A DNA stretch of 25,857 nt from Corynebacterium marinum DSM 44953 (GTDB lineage: Bacteria > Actinomycetota > Actinomycetes > Mycobacteriales > Mycobacteriaceae): positions 1-25,857 of the forward strand of contig NZ_CP007791.1 in NCBI RefSeq assembly GCF_000835165.1. The letters run 5' to 3'. Positions 8,463-17,534 of this stretch are shown here, piece after piece. Below the pieces are notes generated by a model that was not told the origin of the DNA, did not search any database, and saw nothing but the letters and a program-made list of their open reading frames with translations. The position numbers and the translations under genes were made by a program. How positions within the stretch are numbered: position 1 is the stretch's first letter; the number at the start of each line of letters is the position of its first letter.

Positions 8463-8604
8463 GTAATTGTTTTTCTTAGCTTAGACCATCATCAGTTAAT
8501 TTTTGCTCACTCCCACACGGGCAACACAGAAAACTTTTTAGTGCCCATTCTCTTCTACTTTCAATGCTCTTCACCACTTGGAAAAACAGTTAACGTGCAC
8601 CTAT

Positions 8605-8656
8605 ACGGTAAAACCGTTATGGCGTTATGACGTTGTAGCGCTATAACGTCATAACG
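8605..8656. repeat. Probable par site / RHH operator: 34-bp near-perfect palindrome
   Basis: Bases 8623-8656 form a palindrome whose 17-base arms match at 16 positions (CGTTATGACGTTGTAGC against its partner). A small hairpin ACGGTAAAACCGT lies just left at 8605-8617. The arm contains ATGACGTTGTAGCG, matched by two copies upstream of parA (9571-9584, 9611-9624). The palindrome directly follows the stop of the RHH gene. The repeats are seen; a role as centromere or operator bound by the RHH protein is inferred from other ParA/RHH systems. It could also act as a terminator. Confidence 0.6.
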
Positions 8657-8658
8657 TT

Positions 8659-8919
8659 TTATTGTTGCTTCTTTTGTACGCGTTTTACGTCCTTTTCAAT
8701 GAGCCGCTCGATATAAGCAGAGACACTCTCACCAGTCTCGATGGTCATGAGCTTCATCGCCTTCCACGTCTCCTCCTTGAGATAAACAGTGGTACGTCGA
8801 TTGAGCTTTGGATCTTCTCCATTGGTCAATGTGGATTTCACTGAAGAGGGGCTTCCTGCTTTTCTGCCGGGCGTATCTCGGAGGGTGGATGCAATGGGAC
8901 TGCGTTTTGCTGGGGGCAT
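8659..8919 (-). CDS. Ribbon-helix-helix DNA-binding protein, ParB-like partner of ParA
   Basis: An 86-residue protein. The first 40 residues are basic and probably disordered. Residues 41-80 fit the ribbon-helix-helix fold: strand RRTTVYLKEE, then helices in ETWKAMKLMTIETG and ESVSAYIERLIEKDV. In small ParA (type Ib) systems such proteins bind the centromere, stimulate the ATPase and repress the operon. The ATG overlaps the parA stop by one base (TAATG), so translation is coupled. Palindromic repeats lie on both sides of the two-gene operon. The name parB is avoided because it is not homologous to classical ParB; CopG-like copy control is the alternative. Confidence 0.8.
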   Translation of the reverse strand: MPPAKRSPIASTLRDTPGRKAGSPSSVKSTLTNGEDPKLNRRTTVYLKEETWKAMKLMTIETGESVSAYIERLIEKDVKRVQKKQQ

Positions 8920-9503
8920 TAGAACATCTCCTCAATTCCTAGAATTTCTTCGCAGATTTCGTCGAATGTGTAAAGCTCGTGGGGGTTGGTTCCAAAGGTC
9001 GCTTTGATATCTTCGCGTTCTGGGACGAAGGATGCGAAGGTTTGGATTCCTTGGTCTTCAAAAACGTCACGGGTTTCTTGGTACAGCCTGCGGCGCTCGT
9101 GAACGCCAATCAGTAGCACGGCTGCATTCTTATGAGTCAAGGTGTCTAGCGTCGGCCATACTCGGTCGATGTCCAAGGGGGAAGGGTGGGTTGGGACGAT
9201 GACAAGGTCGGCGGTGTCAATGGCGGCCTGGATTTCTGCGGCTGATCCCGGAGGGGTGTCGATAATTTGCCAGTCGTCAGTTTTTTTAAGTGACTGCAGT
9301 TTCTTTGCGTTGATAGGCTCAGTAGGAAATTCCAGTGGGTCACCGTTGTGGTTGGCAATTTCTGCCCAACGCATAGCTGACCCCTGTGGGTCAGCGTCAA
9401 ACAATTCAACAACGATGCCACGTCGTGCGGCAGCGGTCGCCAAGAAAATAGAGCTAGTTGTTTTGCCCACACCTCCCTTGGTGTGGACGAATGATATACG
9501 CAT
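8919..9503 (-). CDS. parA: ParA-type Walker ATPase for plasmid partition
   Basis: A 194-residue ParA of the short type Ib kind, without an N-terminal DNA-binding domain. Seen: deviant Walker A KGGVGKTT (residues 9-16), FDADPQGSA (about 35-43) and the Walker B segment IIDTPPGS (about 79-86). These dimerise on ATP, bind the nucleoid and move plasmid copies through the partner protein. The ATG at 9503 follows a GAAAGG at usual distance. The next gene, an RHH protein, overlaps its stop by one base. Inverted repeats upstream (9561-9636) are probable binding sites for that protein and hence for autoregulation. Confidence 0.92.
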   Translation of the reverse strand: MRISFVHTKGGVGKTTSSIFLATAAARRGIVVELFDADPQGSAMRWAEIANHNGDPLEFPTEPINAKKLQSLKKTDDWQIIDTPPGSAAEIQAAIDTADLVIVPTHPSPLDIDRVWPTLDTLTHKNAAVLLIGVHERRRLYQETRDVFEDQGIQTFASFVPEREDIKATFGTNPHELYTFDEICEEILGIEEMF

Positions 9504-9560
9504 GATGGAAGCCTTTCTTTTTACACCGCTGATATAAATCCGACTAACAACACTTTAGCA

Positions 9561-9636
9561 TTAAAACGCCATAACGTCGTAGCGTTAAAACTCTTTAACG
9601 TTACAACACTATGACGTTGTAACGTTAAAGAGTTTT
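9561..9636. repeat. Inverted repeats upstream of parA (probable par site)
   Basis: Two units. An imperfect palindrome occupies 9561-9590. A perfect 21-bp inverted repeat has arms 9587-9607 and 9616-9636 with an 8-base loop; its left arm begins AAAACTCTTTAACG. The motif ATRACGTYGTARCG occurs at 9571 and 9611 and again at 8627 beyond the far end of the operon. Shared motifs on both flanks suggest binding sites for the RHH protein. The long stem could also stop transcripts from traA. Confidence 0.6.
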
Positions 9637-9732
9637 AGGTTAAAACACCTGATCACAGGAGCTGCATGTGTTTTTAAAGTTTCATCATTAAGCGTCATCA
9701 GGTTGGTGTAAAAGGGGTGGAAGTACCGTAAG

Positions 9733-9771
9733 CAATAAAACGGTGCCCTAAGGGCTGCACTCCTAGGGCAC
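9733..9771 (-). terminator. Intrinsic terminator downstream of traA
   Basis: On the minus strand GTGCCCTA (9771-9764) pairs with TAGGGCAC (9750-9743), eight perfect pairs around a 13-base loop, followed by CGTTTTATT. It lies about 60 bases past the traA stop. The sequence between it and the par repeats (9637-9732) contains nothing I recognise. Confidence 0.65.
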
Positions 9772-9831
9772 TAGTGAAAGGTTGGATGATATCTCTAGCT
9801 TTAGAGTCGTGAGCAGATTCTCAAATAAGGT

Positions 9832-12800
9832 TTAGAGATCCATACCGTTGTCGTTGTGAGACGAGTGCTCCCAGCTGCTGGTGTGGTCATAGTCATCTGC
9901 TGCGGTGTCATCATGATGCGACTCAGCGAGGTTAAGCTCACCGTCATGTAGCAGTAGCGGATTAAGGTTTACGGAGCTCAGTTCCTGTACTGCGTCCACG
10001 TGCTTATCTTGCGCTGTCTGATACGCCGTGCGTGCCTGATCAAGATCCGCTTTTACGTCAGCAACCTTGTGCTCGCACTGATCACGATAAATCTGCTGCT
10101 GATCACGCTCGATCATTAACTGCTCGATCTGGTCTAAACCTTCACGTGGTTTAAACGCTTTGGCAAGAAAACCGCGCTGCTCACGCTCTACCTCTTTAGC
10201 GTGAATACGGTTGTCTAGCTCATAAATGTGGCGGTTGGCTTGAGAAAGCTCACGATCAGCATCACGACGAGCAAGTTCCAGCTCACTAACCTGAGCACGT
10301 AAATCAGAGACCTCCTGCTCACAGTGCTCAATCTTCGCGCTGATGCGAGCTTTTTCCTCCTCATGCGGGGTTTTCTTACGCTGTGCTGGCTCCTGCATCT
10401 GCTTCTGCATAGTCGCAGAAAGTTCTTCTGGACTCATCGACAAGTAATCCGCTGAAAATGGCTGATCTACACCAGAAATGGATGACAATGTATCCGTACG
10501 GTCTTTATCTCGTGCTCGCTTTACCGCCTGCTTCACACGCACAGCTGTATTACTCGTGGCATAAAACTCCTGCACCCGTTCTAGCCGCTTTTCTGCACGC
10601 TGATCCACGACCTGCGCCATACGCGTACCCCGAAACGGGCTTTCACCAGTGGGTAGATTGCTCGACAACCGAGACAAGCCCCAATCCAGGCGAGCCTGAC
10701 GATGTACCTCATGAGGGCTTTGATCACTATGACTACGGGTTGCTGCCTGCACCAACAGATCACGTGCATACTGAGCTGATTCACGACGCTGCGTCGGGGT
10801 CGTTGTGCCATGCCCAGTGTCACTATCACCTGGCATGGATTCAGCCATATACAAATAATTAGCTTCCCGCCCACGAGTAAGCGGCACATACACTCCTGCT
10901 CGATCAATCTGGCCAACACCTGCGACCACACGTGCCACATCCACTGTTGCACCTTGAGCAGCATGACCAGTAGAGGCATAACCCAACTGCACATGCTCGG
11001 CCAGATAAGCAGGATGAAGCCGCACGGTCGCGGCCGTGTCATCGAGTCGACGTGCCAGCACGAAACCATCACCATCGATAGCCTCCACCTGCCAACGCTG
11101 CCCATTACGCACCACATCACCACTATTGGTGGTTAGCTCATAGTCATTGCGGCGGGTCAAAATCGTATCCCCAACATGGGCATACTGACCTGCAGCCAAC
11201 TCGATAGCCTCAGCACCATCCACCACACCAGCAGCAATCATGGTCTGCTGTGCCGCACGGTTTAACGCATCAACATAATCATGGGTCGATGCCACCAACA
11301 ACGAGTCCTTGCCCGCAGCAACATCCTCACGCCACCCAGCCAGCGCATCATCCAACATCGCAGTCACCGATCCAGCATGCAAACGACTAGCACCAGCGTA
11401 GAAATCAGCAGCACGTTCCACATCGGGCAGTACCCCAGTACGCAACCGTTTTGATGCCACACGTTCTTTCTCGTCATGCTGGCGGAAGACTTCACGCAGC
11501 TCCACCGCATCAGGCACCTCATGTGCCAAGGTGGCAAGCAAACCACCCCGGGCTTTCACCGCACCATACTGATACGGATCACCCACCAATACGACCCGCG
11601 CATCAGCGGCATGAGCAAGCTCTAAGACTCGTACCATCTCAGGGGTTGAAACCATGCCTGCTTCATCAACGACGATGACGTGATCTGTCGTCCACCCCAA
11701 GGTGGCCACTGCCTGCTCAACGTCCTGGTCTTCTACTCCGCGCAGTACCCGCGCCAACGTGGAGGAAGAATGCGCAACATTTTCACCAACCATGACATCA
11801 GCGGCTTTACCGGTCGGGGCAAGACCTATGACCTGTTTACCTGCCTGCTCCCACGCTTTTCGAGCAGCTTTCAAACTAGAGGTTTTACCCGCACCAGCAG
11901 GCGCAATCACCACACTGGCAAGATAACGAGACGACACCACCGCGCGCATCGCCTCAGCCTGATCAGCAGACAACTGCCCCTCAACAGGCGCAATCATCGA
12001 CGACGACACACCGAGACCGGTCACCGTGGTCGCTAGATCAATACCGCGATTGACTTCCTCGACCACTGCTTCGGAGGTAAAACGCTGCGAGCCTTCACGA
12101 GCACTACGATCAACCTGTCGATCTTTTTCCGGAGTCACCGTCCACGCCACCTGGCCGCCACAGACTTGATCAGCCAAGTGCTCAACCGTGTCATAAATCT
12201 GCTCAGCCGCCACTGCTCCAACGGGCAGGAGTTCTGTGGCAGCTTCAACAACATCAGCACGGGTAAACGTGGAGCGTTCACGCGTTACCGCTTCTAGTAC
12301 CTCATCGACGGTCGGTAGTGCCACCGGTTGTGGGCTATGGCTGTGTGGGGAGAGCGCCGCAACAAACTGTGACGCAGCAGTCTCTGCCACGCGGGCTTTC
12401 CAGTTCTGCTCCAACTCAGACAGTGGCGTATCAAGGTCTTTGACCTGGCGGGTTTTCTTCTGCCCGATGCGCTCAAACGCAGCATCAGAGCCCACACCGT
12501 TATCAGCTGCCCACTGATCAATCTCGCGAGCACGAGTAGAAAAATCCTCAATCAGCCCACGGTCATCAAGACCAACAATCTCCGCACACCCATGCACAGT
12601 GTCTGCCCATGCCACACCGAGCATGCGGGAGAGCTCTTCACGCAGCACGGCTTGATAGATGGTGCCAGCCGCACGTGCCTCGTGATACAAACTCACACCA
12701 TCTAGAGCGCGCCACTTGCCATCGCGGCACAGTTGCTTATTAGCTAGCAAGACGTGTGCGTGAAGATGAGGATCACCGGCTCGACTGGTGCGGTGTTCAT

Positions 12801-13314
12801 AGCGCACACCCGATAATGCTTCGACGCGATCAATGATCATCGCAGAGCGATCATGATCATCAGCACGACGGGTATAGCCTGCGTGCTCAGACAGATACGA
12901 CAGCGCAGTCGTCACCGCGCGGTGGTGTGCTCGGTCAACAGTTGATCGAACATCCGTGTCATTGGTCAGCCCCCAGATGAGGGACACACTTTTTGGCGCG
13001 CAAAACGTTAAATCAAATCCGGGCACGCCACTGCTTTTTGGTGCGCGGCCAAGTTTGTGCCCGCTCGGGGCAAGCGCGTGATTAAACCACTGACCTACAT
13101 CTGCACCATTAACCTGTGCGCCGTTTTTAACACCGAGCGCAGTCGCCACAGCAGATGCTTGGGCTTCGGTGCGTGCCTGAATCCACGCGGTCGCAGGCTG
13201 GGAGCCGTCCTCGGAATAGTAGTCATCAGGACTAGAAACTTTATCGTCGGAAGTGGTGACAGTGGACTCATAGTAAGCCACGGAATCGCCGTGCATTTTT
13301 GCAATCGTGAGCAC
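9832..13314 (-). CDS. traA: TraA conjugative relaxase-helicase, MOBF (TrwC-type)
   Basis: An 1160-residue mobilisation protein. Seen: N-terminal TrwC relaxase with tandem catalytic tyrosines in SVAYYES (Y14, Y15) and the three-histidine metal site HLHAH (183-187); a RecD-like superfamily 1 helicase with Walker A APAGAGKTS (471-479) and DEAG (550-553); and a long charged coiled coil near 970-1100. The relaxase nicks one strand at oriT, stays bound to the 5' end, and the helicase unwinds the strand for transfer. The start is GTG at 13314, preceded by AAAGGCAGGG at suitable distance; no ATG competes. No coupling protein or type IV secretion genes are present, so the plasmid is probably mobilisable rather than self-transmissible. 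The gene appears intact and a terminator follows it. Confidence 0.93.
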   Translation of the reverse strand: MLTIAKMHGDSVAYYESTVTTSDDKVSSPDDYYSEDGSQPATAWIQARTEAQASAVATALGVKNGAQVNGADVGQWFNHALAPSGHKLGRAPKSSGVPGFDLTFCAPKSVSLIWGLTNDTDVRSTVDRAHHRAVTTALSYLSEHAGYTRRADDHDRSAMIIDRVEALSGVRYEHRTSRAGDPHLHAHVLLANKQLCRDGKWRALDGVSLYHEARAAGTIYQAVLREELSRMLGVAWADTVHGCAEIVGLDDRGLIEDFSTRAREIDQWAADNGVGSDAAFERIGQKKTRQVKDLDTPLSELEQNWKARVAETAASQFVAALSPHSHSPQPVALPTVDEVLEAVTRERSTFTRADVVEAATELLPVGAVAAEQIYDTVEHLADQVCGGQVAWTVTPEKDRQVDRSAREGSQRFTSEAVVEEVNRGIDLATTVTGLGVSSSMIAPVEGQLSADQAEAMRAVVSSRYLASVVIAPAGAGKTSSLKAARKAWEQAGKQVIGLAPTGKAADVMVGENVAHSSSTLARVLRGVEDQDVEQAVATLGWTTDHVIVVDEAGMVSTPEMVRVLELAHAADARVVLVGDPYQYGAVKARGGLLATLAHEVPDAVELREVFRQHDEKERVASKRLRTGVLPDVERAADFYAGASRLHAGSVTAMLDDALAGWREDVAAGKDSLLVASTHDYVDALNRAAQQTMIAAGVVDGAEAIELAAGQYAHVGDTILTRRNDYELTTNSGDVVRNGQRWQVEAIDGDGFVLARRLDDTAATVRLHPAYLAEHVQLGYASTGHAAQGATVDVARVVAGVGQIDRAGVYVPLTRGREANYLYMAESMPGDSDTGHGTTTPTQRRESAQYARDLLVQAATRSHSDQSPHEVHRQARLDWGLSRLSSNLPTGESPFRGTRMAQVVDQRAEKRLERVQEFYATSNTAVRVKQAVKRARDKDRTDTLSSISGVDQPFSADYLSMSPEELSATMQKQMQEPAQRKKTPHEEEKARISAKIEHCEQEVSDLRAQVSELELARRDADRELSQANRHIYELDNRIHAKEVEREQRGFLAKAFKPREGLDQIEQLMIERDQQQIYRDQCEHKVADVKADLDQARTAYQTAQDKHVDAVQELSSVNLNPLLLHDGELNLAESHHDDTAADDYDHTSSWEHSSHNDNGMDL

Positions 13315-13568
13315 GCGATAACCCTGCCTTTCTACTTCCCGGAATCCGCCCCGCTAGGGCACTGCTACCAGTTTACTGCAAATGTACCAATGGATTTTGG
13401 GTTTGTGGGTTTTCGTTGCGTAAGCAACATAGATCAGTGGTGGGCAGCGTCGCAGAATGCGCGGTTTGAGATGTGACTTTGTCCGCTAAATGGCGTGACA
13501 TCTTGATCGCTGTGTGGCGCCCTCAGAGTGTCCACTCGTGAGACGCGTCGCCGGTAGGGTGAACAGGT
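13315..13568. other. Non-coding region upstream of traA, candidate oriT
   Basis: Gene-free sequence between traA and the serine hydrolase gene. It holds a hairpin GTTGC-GTAA-GCAAC (13415-13428) and an imperfect inverted repeat GATGTGAC/GTGACATC (13470-13477, 13495-13502). In MOBF plasmids oriT commonly lies next to the relaxase gene and contains inverted repeats beside the nick site. No nick consensus is recognised, so this is positional evidence. The boundary between plasmid backbone and the acquired region to the right is probably here as well. Confidence 0.35.
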
Positions 13569-14576
13569 ATGAAACCCGCTTGTCTCACAAACGCATCAAC
13601 GACAGACGGTGACACCGCTCTGGCAGGCCTTCTACTCAACTCCTTGCCGCTCAACCGCCCCGTCTATGCTGCCTGTCTCGCCACAGTCGGCCCGGCAGGC
13701 ACTCGCATCGCCACGATCGGGTGCGACCTGCAGAAAACGTTCCACATCGGTTCAATCAGCAAAGCCCTCAACGGCTTGATCTACACCGACATGGTGCAGA
13801 CCAGGCTGATCTCACCGCACGACCGGCTCGAAGAGCACCTCCCCCTGGCCGGAACAGCTGCCGGTGAAGCAACCTTGGAGTCCTGTCTGACCCACACCTC
13901 AGGACTGCCTGCCACTGGTGGGGGAATCCGCTCAGCAGCCCGAGCGCTCGGCGCTGTACTGACAGGTGGTGATCCACAACCAGAGAACCTCGACGATCTG
14001 ATGAAACAACTTCGCCGATCACGTATCCGTCATCCGGGGCGCTTCAGCTATTCCAACCTCGCTGCCTCAGCATTGGGCCACGCGTTAGCGGCCGCCGACG
14101 GGGCGGACTATCCGACCCTGGTGCGAAACAGGCTGACGATACCGCTGGGATGCCCCCGGCTGCGCGCTCAGCAACCTGCACAGCGAAACCTCCCGCATGA
14201 CCTCAACGCTCTCACCGTGTGGGGCACTGACCAACTGCCCTGGACCGGGCAAGGCTATGGACCGGCCGGAGTGATCAGGGGAAGCGCCCATGATTTCGCC
14301 ACGGTCATGTCAACCCTTCTCGCCGATGACTGTGTCTACGAGGACGCTTTCCGAGTGCGCTTCACTGATGACACTGAATCTGTCGCGGCGGGGTGGTTTG
14401 TTGAAGACAAATCCGATCGAACCCTGGTGTGGCACAACGGTTACGCCTCCGGATTCGGCGCTCACATGGTGCTGGATCGCCAGCGCCGACGAGGGGCGTT
14501 CATCTCGGTGGTCAGCCCGTATCCCGACCCGGACATCGAGCCCGTCGCGATGACAATGCTGGATGCGGCGGTGTAA
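13569..14576 (+). CDS. Serine hydrolase of the beta-lactamase class C / DD-peptidase superfamily
   Basis: A 335-residue protein. Seen: catalytic SxxK (S62-I-S-K65), YSN (162-164) and an HNG (290-292) in place of the KTG box; LTHTSGLP (108-115) is typical of this superfamily. The members include class C beta-lactamases, DD-peptidases and family VIII esterases. HxG instead of KTG is common in esterase-like and uncharacterised members, so a role in beta-lactam resistance should not be assumed. I see no signal peptide (the N-terminus is polar), suggesting a cytoplasmic enzyme. It converges with the transposase module, ending 45 bases from the ATPase gene, and may be its passenger. Substrate unknown. 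Confidence 0.8.
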   Translation: MKPACLTNASTTDGDTALAGLLLNSLPLNRPVYAACLATVGPAGTRIATIGCDLQKTFHIGSISKALNGLIYTDMVQTRLISPHDRLEEHLPLAGTAAGEATLESCLTHTSGLPATGGGIRSAARALGAVLTGGDPQPENLDDLMKQLRRSRIRHPGRFSYSNLAASALGHALAAADGADYPTLVRNRLTIPLGCPRLRAQQPAQRNLPHDLNALTVWGTDQLPWTGQGYGPAGVIRGSAHDFATVMSTLLADDCVYEDAFRVRFTDDTESVAAGWFVEDKSDRTLVWHNGYASGFGAHMVLDRQRRRGAFISVVSPYPDPDIEPVAMTMLDAAV

Positions 14577-14621
14577 GCGACATCCTCTGTACGAGGCCAC
14601 GACGACAGCAGGACGTTCTCG

Positions 14622-15437
14622 TCAGTGCCCGAGGACCAGGGTGCTGGCAGCAGCCTCAATGACATCGTCGGTGATGGTCTCCAACTCGTTGATCTTCAAC
14701 ACCCGCTTGATCTGGGGGAACAATCGCTCCACTACGCGGAAGTTGCCGCGGGTCAGTCGCTCGATCGCGGCGATGGCCTGCGCATCCGTGAAATCCTCCG
14801 GGTCCAGTTCTCTACCTAGGCGCTTGTAGTGCCGGTTCAGCACGAACAGCAGCTCGTCTTTGCCCAGGGCACGGTAGCGATGAGAGAAGCCCAACCGGCT
14901 GAACAACTGGGGGTAGTGCCGGAAGCGCTGGTCAATGCCGGGCATGCCGATGAACATGATCGCCACACCGTCACGATCATGGATGTCGCGCAGCATCTCC
15001 AGGGCGGTGGGAGGCAGACGTTCTGCTTCATCAATGATAATCAGTTGGGTGAGCTTCTCACCACTGGATCTGCGCATGTGGAGCCTGTCTCGCTGCCCGG
15101 TGGCCATCAGATGCTCCATGATGCAGACATCGAGTTTGCCCCGGTAAAACTCGATATCCTTGATCAACGTCCGGTACTTCGGTTGGACCTCAGGGGTGTA
15201 GAACACCGTGCGGGCCCGGTGGGCTGCCGCGTAGATGGCCAGGTCTGATTCACTGCGCGGTCCCCATTCATCGATGAACGTGCCCAGGGTGTCCCAGTGG
15301 GCGTACCGTCTGGCGGACTGTGTTTTGCCGACTCCTGCCTCGCCGTGGCAGATGCCGATGGTGGTGTCTTTTCGGATGGCGTTGGCGAACTCGACGAAGC
15401 GACGGTGCTCTTTGGTGACAATGAAATCGCGGCTCAT
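14622..15437 (-). CDS. TniB/TnsC-like AAA+ transposition ATPase
   Basis: A 271-residue AAA+ protein. Seen: Walker A GEAGVGKT (32-39), Walker B IIIDEAE (133-139), and a sensor-like region IMFIGMPGI (about 155-163). Such ATPases (TniB, TnsC, MuB) bind target DNA and activate a DDE transposase. The ATG overlaps the transposase stop (ATGA), so the two are translated together. The C-terminal quarter resembles the lid and target-recognition part of TniB relatives. A separate IS21 IstB identity is less likely because of the transposase type and the linked resolvase. Confidence 0.87.
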   Translation of the reverse strand: MSRDFIVTKEHRRFVEFANAIRKDTTIGICHGEAGVGKTQSARRYAHWDTLGTFIDEWGPRSESDLAIYAAAHRARTVFYTPEVQPKYRTLIKDIEFYRGKLDVCIMEHLMATGQRDRLHMRRSSGEKLTQLIIIDEAERLPPTALEMLRDIHDRDGVAIMFIGMPGIDQRFRHYPQLFSRLGFSHRYRALGKDELLFVLNRHYKRLGRELDPEDFTDAQAIAAIERLTRGNFRVVERLFPQIKRVLKINELETITDDVIEAAASTLVLGH

Positions 15438-16855
15438 GGTGACAGGTCCTCTTCATAGGTCCGCAGGCGAGACGTACGACCACGCGGCCGTGGCGCTTCG
15501 GCGCTCACATCGGGGTTCACAGGGGAAAGGTCTGTTGGGTGTGACTCGTGAATGGGGATACGCTCGTTGATCCCGGCACGTAGTTGACGTCGTCGGCGTC
15601 GACGAGCGGCCTGGATATCTGCCAGGCTGTAGCGCTGGTTGGGGTGGTCTTCATCCACGGCGACACACAACAACGTGTCGTGGTCGTAGACCCGGATCTC
15701 GGAGAGATCCCTCGGGTCGTAGCGGATGGTGACGTCATGGCCGACAAAAGGTGCCAGGGTCGGACTGAGGTAGCGCTGTCCTTGGAAGTGGATGCCGTCT
15801 CGCTGCACCCGGCGGTGGGTGGAGACCCGCAGCAGGAGCCCGTCGAGTTCTTCCAGGTTCTCTGGCATCCTGGGAATCCATCCCCGTCCGATCCACGCGG
15901 CCTTCGGGCTGGTGTTGATTGAAGAATGCGTGCGTTGGTTATAGCTGCTGATGAACTCGCCGACAGCGGTATCCAGGCTTGTCAGGTCCAGTACGGGGTG
16001 TGGGTTTCGGACGCCAGGGGCGAGGTGGCCGGGCAGGGTGGTGAGCAGTTCGGTGTTGACGGTGCTGAAGAACCGCTCGATCTTGCCGCGCCCCTGCGGA
16101 CGGGCAATAGTTGAATGGATGATCCGGATCTTTAGCGCTGTCGTGGTGTATGTGATGTGGCCACTGGTGAAGTCGGAGCCGTGATCGACATAGAGGACGT
16201 CGGGAATACCGCACATCGCCCAAGTGGGGTCTGTTTTCCGCCAGATAGCTTGGCGTAGTGCCAGGGCGGTGTTCATCGCTGAGGGCGCGGTGGTGGTGAC
16301 CATGTAGCCGCACACTGCCCGGGAGTAGTCGTCGATGATGATGGTGAGCCAGGGGCGAGTCGGCGTGCCGTCCGGGTTCTGGATGAGAATGTCGAGTTGG
16401 GTGTGATCGGCCTGCCAGATGGCGTTGGGGCGTTCAGCCCGGTGCCGGTAGACGAGTTCGTGTCGATCCCGGTAGGACGCCGGGCCCTCCAAGGCGAGGG
16501 TGACCATCGCCGGGTCAAGCGCTTGGATGATGCCACGCACCGTGGCGTAGCTGGGTGGTTTCACCGATAGTTGCTGTGCTCGGGAGTTCACCAGGCGGTG
16601 CAGGGCGGCCATCGATGGCCGTGGCCTGGTGAGCCCGAGGTGTTCTATGTAGGCGACCAGTTCCGCGGATATGCGATGTGCCCCGGCATCGGATCGTGTG
16701 GTGGTGCGCAGACCGTGGATTCCGTCGGCCCGGTAGCGGGCAGCCCACCGGGATAGAGTGCGGGTGCTGATGCCGGTGGACCGTGCCAGGTCGGTCAGGG
16801 TGATGCCGTCTTCGATGTGCAGGCGAAGGATCTCCCAGCGCTGCATCTCGTCCAT
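15434..16855 (-). CDS. TniA-like DD(35)E transposase
   Basis: A 473-residue Mu/Tn7-type transposase. Seen: N-terminal helix-turn-helix (LTDLARSTGISTRTLSRW, residues 20-37), then the integrase core with D150 in WQADHTQLD, D224 in YVDHGSDF and E260 in GRGKIERFF; the last two are exactly 35 residues apart. A beta-barrel-like C-terminal part follows. It cuts and joins the transposon ends. The ATG at 16855 is favoured because CCTC on the plus strand (16864-16867, GAGG on the minus strand) lies 8 bases upstream; longer starts are too close to it. The neighbours are a TniB-like ATPase, overlapping by 4 bases, and a serine resolvase upstream. Confidence 0.9.
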   Translation of the reverse strand: MDEMQRWEILRLHIEDGITLTDLARSTGISTRTLSRWAARYRADGIHGLRTTTRSDAGAHRISAELVAYIEHLGLTRPRPSMAALHRLVNSRAQQLSVKPPSYATVRGIIQALDPAMVTLALEGPASYRDRHELVYRHRAERPNAIWQADHTQLDILIQNPDGTPTRPWLTIIIDDYSRAVCGYMVTTTAPSAMNTALALRQAIWRKTDPTWAMCGIPDVLYVDHGSDFTSGHITYTTTALKIRIIHSTIARPQGRGKIERFFSTVNTELLTTLPGHLAPGVRNPHPVLDLTSLDTAVGEFISSYNQRTHSSINTSPKAAWIGRGWIPRMPENLEELDGLLLRVSTHRRVQRDGIHFQGQRYLSPTLAPFVGHDVTIRYDPRDLSEIRVYDHDTLLCVAVDEDHPNQRYSLADIQAARRRRRRQLRAGINERIPIHESHPTDLSPVNPDVSAEAPRPRGRTSRLRTYEEDLSP

Positions 16856-16890
16856 CACCATCACCTCACGACCTGGTCATTGTGCCCGCA

Positions 16891-17502
16891 TCAGGCGGGC
16901 AGTGCTGACTGTCGTCGTTTAGCACCCTGCAGATGCCGGTACAGTGTTGCCCTCGACCAGCCGACCATGCTCGCGGCGTCTTCGGCACTACGGCCTTTGG
17001 CTCTCTCCTCGGCGACGATAGCGAGCTTGCGGTCGACCACCTCTGGATCCACAGGTGGTCGGCCGAAGCGGGTGCCCTGGGCTTTCGCTGCGGCGATGCC
17101 GGCGTTGACGCGTTCGGTGATCAGTTCTCGTTCGTACTCAGCCAGAGTCCCCAGCATCCCGAGCATCAGCCGACCCGAGGACGTCTCCGGGTCGATGCCG
17201 TCAGAGACCGACTTAATCTTCACCTCTCGTTCGCGCAGCAGGTTCACCGTGTTGAGTACGTCGAGCAGGGATCGGCCCAGCCGGTCGATGCGCCACACCA
17301 CCACCGTGTCACCGGGTTGGGCATAGGCGAGAAGTTTCTTCATTCCGGGACGCTCGATCGCATTCTTCGCCCCGGAGGTGACATCGCTGAAGACATCACG
17401 GTCCTGGACCCCGGCGGTGACCAAGGCGTCGTGTTGAAGTGTCGGATCCTGACCGACGGTGGATACCCGGGTGTAGCCCAACAGTCTCATACCCACCATC
17501 AT
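16891..17502 (-). CDS. Serine resolvase/invertase, TniR-like
   Basis: About 200 residues. Seen: catalytic serine in LLGYTRVSTVGQDP (S14 from the first start), the arginine-rich core VVWRIDRLGRSL, and a C-terminal Hin-type helix-turn-helix with SAEDAASMVGWSRATLYRHL. It resolves cointegrates formed by replicative transposition. The start is uncertain among three ATG codons (17502, 17499, 17490); the last gives the usual MRLLGYTRVS beginning, while GAGG sits close to the first two. It lies 35 bases upstream of the transposase gene, an order seen in Tn402/Tn5053-like modules. Confidence 0.9.
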   Translation of the reverse strand: MMVGMRLLGYTRVSTVGQDPTLQHDALVTAGVQDRDVFSDVTSGAKNAIERPGMKKLLAYAQPGDTVVVWRIDRLGRSLLDVLNTVNLLREREVKIKSVSDGIDPETSSGRLMLGMLGTLAEYERELITERVNAGIAAAKAQGTRFGRPPVDPEVVDRKLAIVAEERAKGRSAEDAASMVGWSRATLYRHLQGAKRRQSALPA

Positions 17503-17534
17503 GCCTCACTAAATCCCAGCATGGAAGAAGGCGG

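Noticed and set aside
13577..13592. TGTCTCAC near the hydrolase start as the left transposon end
   Set aside because: Only eight bases match the TGTCTCAC at the other end and it lies inside the hydrolase coding region; no further repeat copies follow.
13569..14576. Calling the serine hydrolase a beta-lactamase resistance gene
   Set aside because: It has HNG rather than KTG and no secretion signal, so an esterase or peptidase-like role is at least as likely.
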